NCBI RefSeq assembly: GCF_036038375.1
Contig: NZ_CP107935.1
Span: 5,332,001-5,396,000 of the forward strand
Length of the DNA: 64,000 nucleotides
DNA from: Streptomyces sp. NBC_00414
GTDB lineage: Bacteria; Actinomycetota; Actinomycetes; Streptomycetales; Streptomycetaceae
Direction of reading: 5' to 3'
The notes beneath the pieces are model-generated. The model was not told where the DNA came from, ran no database searches, and saw only the letters and a program-made list of their open reading frames with translations. Both the position numbers and the translations under genes were made by a program. Positions 7,935 through 15,441 of the stretch are shown here, piece after piece (the first letter of the stretch is position 1; every line of letters begins with the position of its first letter).

Positions 7935-9301
7935 CCGCCTCGGGGCAGTACGAGGAGGTCGACTTCGACGTCGAAGAGGCCCTCGCCCTGGTCAAGGAAG
8001 GCGGTGCCCCGGTGCCCGACCACTCCGGATCCACCGGAGCCTCCCGTCCGGCGCACACCCCGCCCGCGGAAGCCGGGAGCCGGCAGGACGACGCCGCCGG
8101 GCAGCACGCCGCCACGCCCTGGCAGCGGGCCCGCGCCATCGCCGGGCGGGCCCCCCGCCGTCCGGACACCCCTGTCTCCGTCACCCTGGACGCCGCGCTG
8201 GGCCTCGTCCTCGCCGCCCCGCTGGCCGCGCTCTCCGACCTCCCGTCCTTCGACACGTCCGCGATGGACGGCTGGGCGGTCGCCGGCCCCGGCCCGTGGG
8301 ACGTACGGGCCGAGGGTGTGCTCGCGGGTCACCACCGGCCCGAGCGGCTCACCGACGGCGAGGCGGTCCGGATCGCCACCGGGGCGCGGATCCCGCTGGA
8401 CACCTCCGCCGTGATCCGCAGTGAGCACGGCCGCACCGACGAGAAGGACCGGCTGTACGCGACCCGGGACGTCGTGCACGGGCAGGACATCCGCCCCCGC
8501 GGCCAGGAGTGCCGCTCCGGCGACCCCCTGCTGCCGCTCGGCACGCTGGTCACCCCGGCGGTTCTCGGCCTCGCCGCCGCCGCCGGTTACGACACCGTCG
8601 CCGCCCTCCCCCGGCCGCGCGCGGAGGTCCTGGTCCTGGGCGACGAGTTGCTCACCGAGGGACTGCCCCACGACGGCCTGATCCGGGACGCGCTCGGGCC
8701 GATGCTGCCGCCCTGGCTGCGTGCGCTCGGTGCGGAGGTCATCGCGGTGCGCAGGCTGGGCGACGACGCCGAAGCCTTGCGCAAGGCACTCAAGAACTCC
8801 GACGCCGACCTCGTCGTCACGACCGGCGGCACCGCCGCCGGCCCCGTGGACCACGTCCACCCCATCCTCGGCCGCCTCGGCGCCGAGCTTTTGGTGGACG
8901 GCGTAGAGGTGCGCCCCGGCCACCCGATGCTCCTGGCCCGGCTCAAGGAGAACCAGTACCTCGTCGGGCTGCCCGGAAATCCGCTCGCGGCGGTCTCCGG
9001 CCTCCTCACCCTCGCCGAGCCGTTGCTGCGCACCCTCGCGGGACGCACGGCCCCGGAGCCGTACACGCTGCCCCTCAAGGACACCGTGCACGGCCACCCG
9101 TACGACACCCGGCTGATTCCCGTCGCTCTGCGCGGGGACCGGGCCGTGCCGCTGCACTACAACGGGCCGGCCATGCTGCGGGGGATCGCGGTGGCCGACG
9201 CGCTCGCGGTCGTTCCGCCCGGCGGCGCACGGCCGGGTCAGGAGCTTGAGATCCTCGACCTGCCCTGGGCCATGGCCGGGATCGAGGTGTGTTTCACGTG
9301 A
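7931..9301 (+). CDS. moeA: Molybdopterin molybdenumtransferase MoeA
   Basis: A 456-residue MoeA-like protein that inserts molybdate into adenylylated molybdopterin. Visible motifs: SFDTSAMDGWAVA (substrate loop), RIATGARIPLDTSAVI, the MoCF-type domain with TTGGTAAGPVDHV, and LVGLPGNPLAAVSG. The first ~70 residues are an acidic, Pro/Ala-rich extension not seen in enteric MoeA. It starts within the stop of the MobA-like gene. Its own TGA (9299-9301) lies inside a parS palindrome and its last codons overlap the potassium-channel start. Confidence 0.88.
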   Translation: MTASGQYEEVDFDVEEALALVKEGGAPVPDHSGSTGASRPAHTPPAEAGSRQDDAAGQHAATPWQRARAIAGRAPRRPDTPVSVTLDAALGLVLAAPLAALSDLPSFDTSAMDGWAVAGPGPWDVRAEGVLAGHHRPERLTDGEAVRIATGARIPLDTSAVIRSEHGRTDEKDRLYATRDVVHGQDIRPRGQECRSGDPLLPLGTLVTPAVLGLAAAAGYDTVAALPRPRAEVLVLGDELLTEGLPHDGLIRDALGPMLPPWLRALGAEVIAVRRLGDDAEALRKALKNSDADLVVTTGGTAAGPVDHVHPILGRLGAELLVDGVEVRPGHPMLLARLKENQYLVGLPGNPLAAVSGLLTLAEPLLRTLAGRTAPEPYTLPLKDTVHGHPYDTRLIPVALRGDRAVPLHYNGPAMLRGIAVADALAVVPPGGARPGQELEILDLPWAMAGIEVCFT

Positions 9302-10395
9302 AACTTCCGGGCCACGACGCGATCGCCCGCCAGGCGGACGAACGGCTGATCACCCATCGGGTGTCACTGCCCCGCCAACGGGTGGAACGCCCCATCCTCC
9401 AGGTCACCAAACGCGTCCTCATGGCGCTGCTGGTGCTGGTGGGCACGGCGTTCATCGTCTATCTCGACCGGGACGGTTACACCGACAACTCCGACAAGTC
9501 GGTCGACCTGCTCGATGCCTTCTACTACGCGACCGTCACGCTCTCCACCACCGGATACGGCGACATCACCCCGGTCAGTGACGGCGCCCGCTTGACCAAT
9601 ATCTTCCTGATCACGCCTCTGCGCGTGCTCTTCCTGATCATCCTGGTCGGCACCACTCTCGAAGTTCTCACCGAACGGACCCGGGAGGAGTGGCGACTGA
9701 ACCGCTGGAGGACCGCTTTGAGGGAGCACACCGTTGTCATCGGGTTCGGCACGAAAGGCCGCTCGGCGATTCAGACCGTGTGCGCGACGGGGCTGAAGAA
9801 GGAGCAGGTCGTGGTCGTCGACCCCAGCTCCAAGGTGATCGAGGCGGCGACGGCCGACGGGTACGCGGGTGTGGTCGGCGACGCCACGCGCAGTGACGTG
9901 CTGCTGCGGGCCGAGGTGCAGCGGGCCCGGCAGATCATCATCGCGACGCAGCGCGACGACACCGCCGTGCTGGTCACGCTGACCGCCCGGCAGCTCAACC
10001 GCAAGGCGAAGATCGTGGCCGCCGTGCGCGAGGAGGAGAACGCACCGCTGCTGAAGCAGTCCGGCGCCGACGCGGTCATCACCAGCGCGAGTGCGGCAGG
10101 CCGCCTCCTCGGGCTGTCCGTGCTCAGCCCCAGCGCGGGCATGGTCATGGAGGACCTCATCCAGCAGGGCAGTGGGCTCGACATGACCGAGCGACCCGTC
10201 ATAAAGGCCGAGGTCGGCAAGGGCGTACGGGAGATCGAGGACCTGGTGGTCAGTGTCGTACGAGGACATCGGGTGCTCGGCTACGACGACCCGGCCATCG
10301 GGAAGGTGCAGTTGACGGACCGCCTGATCACCATCGTGCGGGTCAGCCCCCACAGCCAGGTCGCACCGGACATGAAGCCGCTGCCGCAGGACTGA
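9289..10395 (+). CDS. Two-TM potassium channel with RCK (TrkA-N) domain
   Basis: A 368-residue inner-membrane ion channel. TM1 spans about residues 42-59, the pore loop carries the selectivity filter TTGYGD (residues 87-92), TM2 spans about 103-127, and a cytoplasmic RCK domain follows (VVIGFGTKGRSAI, then VVVDPSSKV and VVGDATRSDVL) with a C-terminal TrkA-C-like region. This is the plan of MthK/KtrA-type channels gated by ions or nucleotides. The start is either GTG 9289 or GTG 9298; both are within or next to the parS site 9291-9304, and the gene overlaps the end of moeA. Confidence 0.88.
   Translation: MFHVKLPGHDAIARQADERLITHRVSLPRQRVERPILQVTKRVLMALLVLVGTAFIVYLDRDGYTDNSDKSVDLLDAFYYATVTLSTTGYGDITPVSDGARLTNIFLITPLRVLFLIILVGTTLEVLTERTREEWRLNRWRTALREHTVVIGFGTKGRSAIQTVCATGLKKEQVVVVDPSSKVIEAATADGYAGVVGDATRSDVLLRAEVQRARQIIIATQRDDTAVLVTLTARQLNRKAKIVAAVREEENAPLLKQSGADAVITSASAAGRLLGLSVLSPSAGMVMEDLIQQGSGLDMTERPVIKAEVGKGVREIEDLVVSVVRGHRVLGYDDPAIGKVQLTDRLITIVRVSPHSQVAPDMKPLPQD
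9291..9304. other. parS: parS site for chromosome-partition protein ParB
   Basis: GTTTCACGTGAAAC is a perfect 14-bp palindrome identical to the known Streptomyces parS consensus. It covers the moeA stop codon and the start region of the potassium-channel gene. A second perfect copy is at 42064-42077. Such sites cluster near the replication origin. Confidence 0.9.
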
Positions 10396-10435
10396 ATCCC
10401 CACGTGGCGGGCTGTATCCCCACGTGGCGGGCCGT
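10396..10435. repeat. Tandem 20-bp repeat, two copies
   Basis: ATCCCCACGTGGCGGGCTGT (10396-10415) is followed at once by ATCCCCACGTGGCGGGCCGT (10416-10435), 19 of 20 bases identical. Each copy contains the CCACGTGG palindrome. It sits between the channel gene and the oxidoreductase gene, where a promoter for the latter is expected, so it may be a paired regulator site or recent duplication. Confidence 0.7.
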
Positions 10436-10454
10436 CGGGAGTAGCCTCGCCCGC

Positions 10455-11435
10455 ATGCGAGCGATCACTATTCCTGAACCTGGTGGGCCCGAGGCGCTGG
10501 TGTGGGACGAGGTCCCGGACCCGGTGCCCGGCGAGGGCGAAGTGCTGGTCGAGGTGGTGGCGAGCGCGGTGAACCGCGCCGATCTGCTCCAGCGGCAGGG
10601 CTTCTACGACCCACCGCCCGGCGCGTCCCCGTACCCGGGGCTCGAATGCTCCGGACGGGTCGCCGCGCTCGGACCCGGTACCTCGGGCTGGGAGGTCGGG
10701 GACGAGGTGTGCGCGCTGCTCTCGGGCGGCGGGTACGCCGAGAAGGTGGTCGTCCCGGCCGGGCAGCTGCTGCCCGTGCCCGAGGGCGTCGACCTCGACA
10801 AGGCCGCCGCGCTGCCCGAGGTGTCCTGCACGGTCTGGTCCAACGTCTTCATGATCTCCCACCTGCGCCCCGGCGAGACGCTGCTGGTGCACGGTGGATC
10901 GAGCGGTATCGGCACCATGGCGATCCAGCTGGCCAAGGCCGTCGGCGCGAAGGTGGCCGTCACCGCGGGCAGCAAGGCGAAGCTGGACTTCTGCGCGGAG
11001 CTGGGCGCGGACGTGCTCGTCAACTACCGCGAGCAGGACTTCGTCGAGGAGATCAAGGCCGCCACCGACGGGGTGGGGGCCGACGTCATCCTCGACAACA
11101 TGGGCGCGAAGTATCTCGACCGCAATGTCACCGCGCTCGCCGCCAACGGGCGTCTCGCGATCATCGGCATGCAGGGCGGCGCCAAGGGCGAGCTGAACAT
11201 CGGCGCGCTGCTGAGCAAGCGGGGCGCTGTCACCGCGACCTCGCTGCGGGCTCGGCCGGCCGGTGAGAAGGCGGCGATCGTCGCGGCCGTACGGGAGCAT
11301 GTGTGGCCGTTGATCGCGGGCGGGCATGTGCGGCCGATCGTCGACCAGGAGCTGCCGATGAGTGACGCGGCCGCTGCGCATCGGGTGCTGGAGGAGAGCA
11401 GCCATATCGGGAAGGTGCTGCTCACGCTTGCCTGA
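10455..11435 (+). CDS. NAD(P)H:quinone oxidoreductase / zinc-free MDR family
   Basis: A 326-residue medium-chain reductase. It opens MRAITIPEPGGPEALVWDEV, has the AVNRADLLQRQGFYDPPPG segment of the quinone reductase/TP53I3-like branch, and the nucleotide-binding motif VHGGSSGIGTMAIQLAK (residues ~150-166). The zinc-binding cysteines of alcohol dehydrogenases are absent. It probably reduces quinones with NADPH in the cytoplasm; the substrate is not shown by sequence. The ATG at 10455 fits the family N-terminus; an in-frame upstream GTG would add 17 residues through the tandem repeat. Confidence 0.85.
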   Translation: MRAITIPEPGGPEALVWDEVPDPVPGEGEVLVEVVASAVNRADLLQRQGFYDPPPGASPYPGLECSGRVAALGPGTSGWEVGDEVCALLSGGGYAEKVVVPAGQLLPVPEGVDLDKAAALPEVSCTVWSNVFMISHLRPGETLLVHGGSSGIGTMAIQLAKAVGAKVAVTAGSKAKLDFCAELGADVLVNYREQDFVEEIKAATDGVGADVILDNMGAKYLDRNVTALAANGRLAIIGMQGGAKGELNIGALLSKRGAVTATSLRARPAGEKAAIVAAVREHVWPLIAGGHVRPIVDQELPMSDAAAAHRVLEESSHIGKVLLTLA

Positions 11436-11465
11436 GGCCTGAGGCCTGAGGCCTGAGGCCTGAGG
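11431..11465. repeat. Five tandem copies of a 7-bp unit across a stop codon
   Basis: CCTGAGG is repeated five times without a break. The first copy contains the TGA stop of the oxidoreductase gene (11433-11435), so slippage would change only the 3' flank unless it deletes the first unit. Seven-base units shift frame with each copy. Confidence 0.85.
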
Positions 11466-11501
11466 CCGGAGGGCGGGCCGGGGGCCGACCGGTGGGCTTC
11501 C

Positions 11502-11552
11502 GGGTGCGGGCCGGTGGGGGCTTGTCGCGCGGTTCCCGCGCCCCTGAGGGCG
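11502..11552. repeat. Interspersed repeat family A, degenerate copy
   Basis: The stretch GTGCGGGCCGGTGGGGGC followed by TCGCGCGGTTCCCGCGCCCC is a diverged copy of a repeat found again at 23573, 34360 and 37190-37400 in this window. It lies between convergent genes. Confidence 0.7.
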
Positions 11553-11558
11553 CAAGCC

Positions 11559-11954
11559 CTAGAGGCGGCGGGCTCGCAGGGCCAGGAAGGCCAGGCCCAG
11601 GCCCAGGCCGATGAGGACCAGGCCGCTGCCCAGGGGCAGGACCTTGAGGACGGGTTCCGGGGTGCGCACGGGGCGGTCGGCCGCCTCCCGCGCGTCGACC
11701 GGGCGGGCGGGCGCCGGAGCGGTGTCGCGGGGGGCTTCGGGCGCGACGGAAGCCTCCTGGCTCGCTGCGCTGTCCGGGTGAGCCGTCGGAGACGTCTCCC
11801 GGCCCGGACGCTCGCGTCCCTCTCCCGCCCGGCTGCCCGCCCGCGACTCCGCGGGGACGGGTTCGTACGCGGCGGCGTACGACGTGGACGCGGGGCCTGC
11901 CAGCAGGGGCAGCAGCAGGCCGGTCACGCGAAGGGTGCGAAGCCATGGAGTCAC
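11559..11954 (-). CDS. Small secreted or membrane-anchored hypothetical protein
   Basis: A 131-residue protein of unknown function. It has an N-terminal signal peptide (LRVTGLLLPLLAGPASTSYA), then ~75 residues rich in Ala, Pro, Glu and Arg without predicted fold, and a C-terminal membrane helix (GSGLVLIGLGLGLAFLALRA) ending in RARRL. The plan, signal, spacer, single helix and basic tail, is that of a surface protein anchored by its C-terminus, without an LPXTG motif. It is divergent from the padR gene and shares its control region. Confidence 0.7.
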   Translation of the reverse strand: MTPWLRTLRVTGLLLPLLAGPASTSYAAAYEPVPAESRAGSRAGEGRERPGRETSPTAHPDSAASQEASVAPEAPRDTAPAPARPVDAREAADRPVRTPEPVLKVLPLGSGLVLIGLGLGLAFLALRARRL

Positions 11955-12076
11955 GTCGGTGACCCCCTCCCGTACGGAGAAGCCAAGATCAACGGCTTCA
12001 GCCTCACACGGGGTGCCCGCACCGGCATCCGGAACCCGGACGCCTGGTCACCCTCAGTGACAGCCGTGGCGTGCGC

Positions 12077-12095
12077 ATCTGTACGGGGTACAGAT
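12077..12095. promoter_or_regulatory. Palindromic operator at the padR start
   Basis: ATCTGTAC-GGG-GTACAGAT is a perfect inverted repeat of 8 bp with a 3-bp spacer. It ends 5 bases before the padR ATG, where a ribosome site would be expected, so the mRNA may be leaderless. It is the likely autoregulatory operator and could also act on the divergent gene at 11954. Confidence 0.65.
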
Positions 12096-12100
12096 CGGGT

Positions 12101-12688
12101 ATGTCGATACGCCATGGTCTGCTGGCGCTCCTGGAGCGCGGCCCCCGTTACGGATCGCGGCTGCGCACCGAGTTCGAGGCGCGCACCGGCTCGACCTGGC
12201 CGCTGAACATCGGCCAGGTCTACACGACCCTCGCCCGGCTGGAACGGGACGGCCTGGTCGTACAGCAGGGCGCGGACGAGGCGGGACACGTGCTGTACGC
12301 GCTGACGGACGCGGGCCGGAGCGAGCTGCGGTCCTGGTTCATCCGTCCCGTGGAACGCTCGAACCTGCCGCGCGACGAGCTGGCGATCAAGCTGGCCGTG
12401 GCGGTCGGGGCGCCCGGGGCCGACATACGGGCGACAGTCGAGGCACAGCGCCGGTATCTCTCCGAGTCCATGCACACGTACACCCGGCTCAGGGCCAGAG
12501 CGCTCGCGGAGGCGCCCGCACACCGTGACGAGGTGGCCCGGCTGTTCGTCCTGGAGCATCTGATCTTCCGCGCGGAGGCCGAGATCCGCTGGCTCGACCA
12601 CTGCGAGGCCCGGCTGCTGCGGCTCGCGGAGGCGGCCGCCACGGAGCCGCCGCTTCCGCCGTCACCTCCGCAGACGCCGCCCGCCTGA
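12101..12688 (+). CDS. PadR family transcriptional regulator
   Basis: A 195-residue regulator. The N-terminal winged helix reads IRHGLLALLERGPRYGSRL and WPLNIGQVYTTLARLERDGL, diagnostic of PadR; the C-terminal part has the dimerising helices of the longer PadR-s1/Vir subclass. The start at ATG 12101 gives the standard N-terminus; there is no Shine-Dalgarno because a palindrome lies directly upstream. No transporter gene is adjacent, so the target besides itself is unknown; the divergent membrane protein is the simplest candidate. Confidence 0.85.
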   Translation: MSIRHGLLALLERGPRYGSRLRTEFEARTGSTWPLNIGQVYTTLARLERDGLVVQQGADEAGHVLYALTDAGRSELRSWFIRPVERSNLPRDELAIKLAVAVGAPGADIRATVEAQRRYLSESMHTYTRLRARALAEAPAHRDEVARLFVLEHLIFRAEAEIRWLDHCEARLLRLAEAAATEPPLPPSPPQTPPA

Positions 12689-12774
12689 CGCGGAGCGCCG
12701 TTCCGTACAGGGTGGATCACGCTCTGGAGGGGGCACCACGGTGGTGAGATGTGCGGGTGCGAGAGAATGGCGGC

Positions 12775-13317
12775 ATGGAGATGCCGAGGAACGAAAGGTC
12801 GCCGGAGAACCCTCAGATCCTGGTCGTAGGCCAGGACGGGATGTCTCTCGGCGGCGGTGGAGACGAGGACTCCCGTGAGGTCCCGGTGACGGAGATGGTG
12901 GAACAGCCAGCCAAAGTCATGCGTATCGGGAGCATGATCAAGCAGTTGCTTGAGGAGGTGCGTGCGGCACCCTTGGACGAGGCGAGCCGGGTACGGCTCA
13001 AGGAGATCCACGCCAGCTCGGTGAAGGAGCTGGAGGACGGGCTGGCTCCCGATCTCGTCGAGGAACTGGAGCGGCTCTCCCTGCCGTTCACGGACGACGG
13101 TATCCCTTCCGACTCAGAACTGCGGATCGCGCAGGCTCAGTTGGTCGGCTGGCTGGAGGGTCTCTTCCACGGGATCCAGACCACCCTGTTCGCCCAGCAG
13201 ATGGCGGCCAGGGCCCAGTTGGAGCAGATGCGCAGGGCGTTGCCGCCGGGCGCGGGCGGCGAGGAAGAGCTGGTGGATCCGCGGGCGGGCGGCCGTTCGG
13301 GCGGTCCGTACCTGTAG
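12775..13317 (+). CDS. bpa: Bacterial proteasome activator Bpa (PafE)
   Basis: A 180-residue ring-forming, ATP-independent activator of the 20S proteasome. The protein has an unstructured acidic N-terminus, a four-helix core (VMRIGSMIKQLLEEVRAAPL to LEQMRRALPP) and a C-terminal GGPYL. In mycobacteria the terminal GQYL docks into the proteasome alpha ring; here Pro replaces Gln. The ATG at 12775 has AATGGCGG upstream; ATG 12781 is an alternative. It is transcribed alone and ends at a strong terminator. It is expected to deliver misfolded or heat-shock regulators to the proteasome. Confidence 0.85.
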   Translation: MEMPRNERSPENPQILVVGQDGMSLGGGGDEDSREVPVTEMVEQPAKVMRIGSMIKQLLEEVRAAPLDEASRVRLKEIHASSVKELEDGLAPDLVEELERLSLPFTDDGIPSDSELRIAQAQLVGWLEGLFHGIQTTLFAQQMAARAQLEQMRRALPPGAGGEEELVDPRAGGRSGGPYL

Positions 13318-13371
13318 GTCCGCGCGACGCGCGGACAACCGCGCGGAGCGGCGTCACGAATCCATGTGAAA

Positions 13372-13397
13372 GGGGCCCGGCAGAGATGCCGGGCCCC
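13372..13397. terminator. Bidirectional terminator between bpa and the kinase gene
   Basis: GGGGCCCGGC (13372-13381), a 6-base loop, then the exact complement GCCGGGCCCC (13388-13397), followed by TT. It lies between convergent genes. Confidence 0.8.
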
Positions 13398-13441
13398 TTC
13401 GACCGTTCAGGACGGCGGACGGACGGGATCGGGCGACGGGA

Positions 13442-15088
13442 TCAGGCGGGATCGCCGGTCGACACGTAGAGCTGGATCTTGGGCATGTTCTTGGGGTCGA
13501 CGTCCGACTCCGCCTCGGGGATCTGGGTCATGACCGTGCCCTCGCCGTAGGCGTTCTCGTCCACGGGCTTGGACTCGTACTGCCAGCCCGCCGCCTGGAA
13601 GCACGCCTTCACGGAATCGATGTTCTTGAACTTGAAGTTCGGGACCTTGATTTTGTCGGCGTCGTTGTACGACTCGTCGGGCTCCGTGCACGCGGTCGTG
13701 TCGATCTTCTTCGTGGTGTCCGGTCCCTTGTGTCCGGACACCTCCTCGGAAGCCGAGGCGCGGGCGCTGTTCGCGGCGTCCGTCTTCTTCTTGTCGTCGT
13801 CCCCGCCGCCCATCGTCAGAGCGGCGATCAGCCCGCCGACGGCGACGAGCGCGACGACGATCGAACCCACGATCACCGGCATGTTGCTCTTGCGGCCACC
13901 GCCGGAGGACTGCTGGGCGGAGTGCGGGGACATCGTGTACGGCGGCGGGGTCGACAGGCCCTGCTGCGGGGCGTACGCGGCGGTCTGGGCCGGTGTCTGG
14001 TAGCCGCCCTGCTGCGGGTAGCCGTACGACGGAGCGGGGGTGTGCGAGGGCGCCGGCGTCGGATGGCCGTAGGGGTTGGGCTGGTACGGCGTCTGTACGT
14101 TGCCCTGCGGTGCCTGGGCCGACTGGTCGACCGGCGGGAACACCGCGGAGGCCACACCGGCTCCGCTCGACGTCTGCGCGCCCGGCACGATGCTCGGGGC
14201 CACGGCCTGGACGGACCGGGCCACCCGCAGGCACTCGTCCCGCATGGACTCGGCGTTCACGAAACGCTCGTTAGGGTTCTTCTTCAGCGCACGGGCGATC
14301 AGCGCGTCCACGGCCGGCGGCAGCGAGCGGTTGACCGAGGAGGCCGCGACGGGCGTCTCCTGGACGTGCGCGTACGCGATGGCCAGCGGCGAGTCCGCCT
14401 CGAACGGCAGCCGCCCGGTGACCAGTTGGAACAGCATGATGCCGACCGAGTACAGGTCGGAGCGGGCGTCGACACCGCGGCCGAGGGCCTGCTCGGGGGA
14501 GAGGTACTGCGGGGTGCCGACGACCATGCCGGTCTGGGTCATGGAGGTCACACCGGACTGCATGGCGCGGGCGATGCCGAAGTCCATCACCTTGACCACG
14601 CCGCGCTTCGTCATCATGACGTTGCCCGGCTTGATGTCGCGGTGGACCAGACCCATCTCGTGGCTGATCTCCAGAGCCGCCAGCACATCCGCGGTGATAC
14701 TCAGAGCCTTGTCGACGGGCATGGCGCCCTGCTCCGTCACGTCCTGGTCGAGGACCGAACCGAGCGGGCGGCCCTCGACGTACTCCATGACGATGTACGG
14801 GGTCGTCACTCCGTCCAGGCTGTCCTCACCGGTGTCGAAGACCGAGACGATGTTGGTGTGGGTGAGCTTGGCCACCGACTGGGCCTCGCGGCGGAAGCGC
14901 TCGCGGAAGGCCTGCTCACGCCCGAGATCGGTGTGCAGTGTCTTGATCGCGACCTGTCGGTCGAGCACCGAGTCGTATGCGAGATGGACCGACGCCATAC
15001 CGCCCTCGCCGAGCAGGTCGCGCAGCTGATAGCGCCCGCCCGCGACCGATCGCCCCACGTACCGGCCATGTGCGCCGTCCTGGCTCAT
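13442..15088 (-). CDS. PknB-like Ser/Thr protein kinase with one PASTA-like domain
   Basis: A 548-residue membrane kinase. Kinase domain residues ~20-285: glycine loop GEGGMAS, Lys49, catalytic HRDIKPGN (Asp151), DFG (Asp169), and a Thr-rich activation loop. A Pro/Gln/Tyr-rich linker (300-400) leads to one membrane helix (403-426). The outside part holds a single PASTA-like module (about 478-545, IKVPNFKFKNIDSVKACFQA) where classical PknB has several; it also carries two cysteines. PASTA domains sense cell-wall muropeptides. The start at 15088 is divergent from a second kinase gene at 15442, suggesting a paired system. Confidence 0.9.
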   Translation of the reverse strand: MSQDGAHGRYVGRSVAGGRYQLRDLLGEGGMASVHLAYDSVLDRQVAIKTLHTDLGREQAFRERFRREAQSVAKLTHTNIVSVFDTGEDSLDGVTTPYIVMEYVEGRPLGSVLDQDVTEQGAMPVDKALSITADVLAALEISHEMGLVHRDIKPGNVMMTKRGVVKVMDFGIARAMQSGVTSMTQTGMVVGTPQYLSPEQALGRGVDARSDLYSVGIMLFQLVTGRLPFEADSPLAIAYAHVQETPVAASSVNRSLPPAVDALIARALKKNPNERFVNAESMRDECLRVARSVQAVAPSIVPGAQTSSGAGVASAVFPPVDQSAQAPQGNVQTPYQPNPYGHPTPAPSHTPAPSYGYPQQGGYQTPAQTAAYAPQQGLSTPPPYTMSPHSAQQSSGGGRKSNMPVIVGSIVVALVAVGGLIAALTMGGGDDDKKKTDAANSARASASEEVSGHKGPDTTKKIDTTACTEPDESYNDADKIKVPNFKFKNIDSVKACFQAAGWQYESKPVDENAYGEGTVMTQIPEAESDVDPKNMPKIQLYVSTGDPA

Positions 15089-15441
15089 CTTTCTGCGTCC
15101 CCCATCGGCCGTGCGCCGTCACGCGGGCGAAAGTTGCTTGGTGTGGCTCCCGCGGCCGGTGATCTCTGGTGTTATTCCGGCCAAGTCTGCCGGAGGCCAC
15201 TGACACGTCAAGCTCGGTGCCCGTTCCGTGACCGTACGCGAAAGAAGAGTCGCGGAAGCGTTACAGGTGCTGTACGGCCGGTACACAGAATGTGCACCCG
15301 CGGACCGGCCGCGGGTCCGGCGACCGGGTCCATCACGGACCGGCGTTTCGCGTGGAGGCTGTAGCGTGGCCCGACGGAGACCGTAACAACCACCGCGCGT
15401 ACTACGTCGACCGGTGTGGACAGAAACGACGGCGAGGACTG
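15089..15441. promoter_or_regulatory. Divergent control region between two kinase genes
   Basis: This 353-bp gap has no convincing gene. It contains a palindromic TGTAC-GGCCG-GTACA near 15269-15283 and a GC-rich hairpin CCGCGGACCGGCCGCGG-type stretch near 15299-15317. It must hold the two divergent promoters, but I cannot place -10 and -35 boxes with confidence. Confidence 0.4.
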
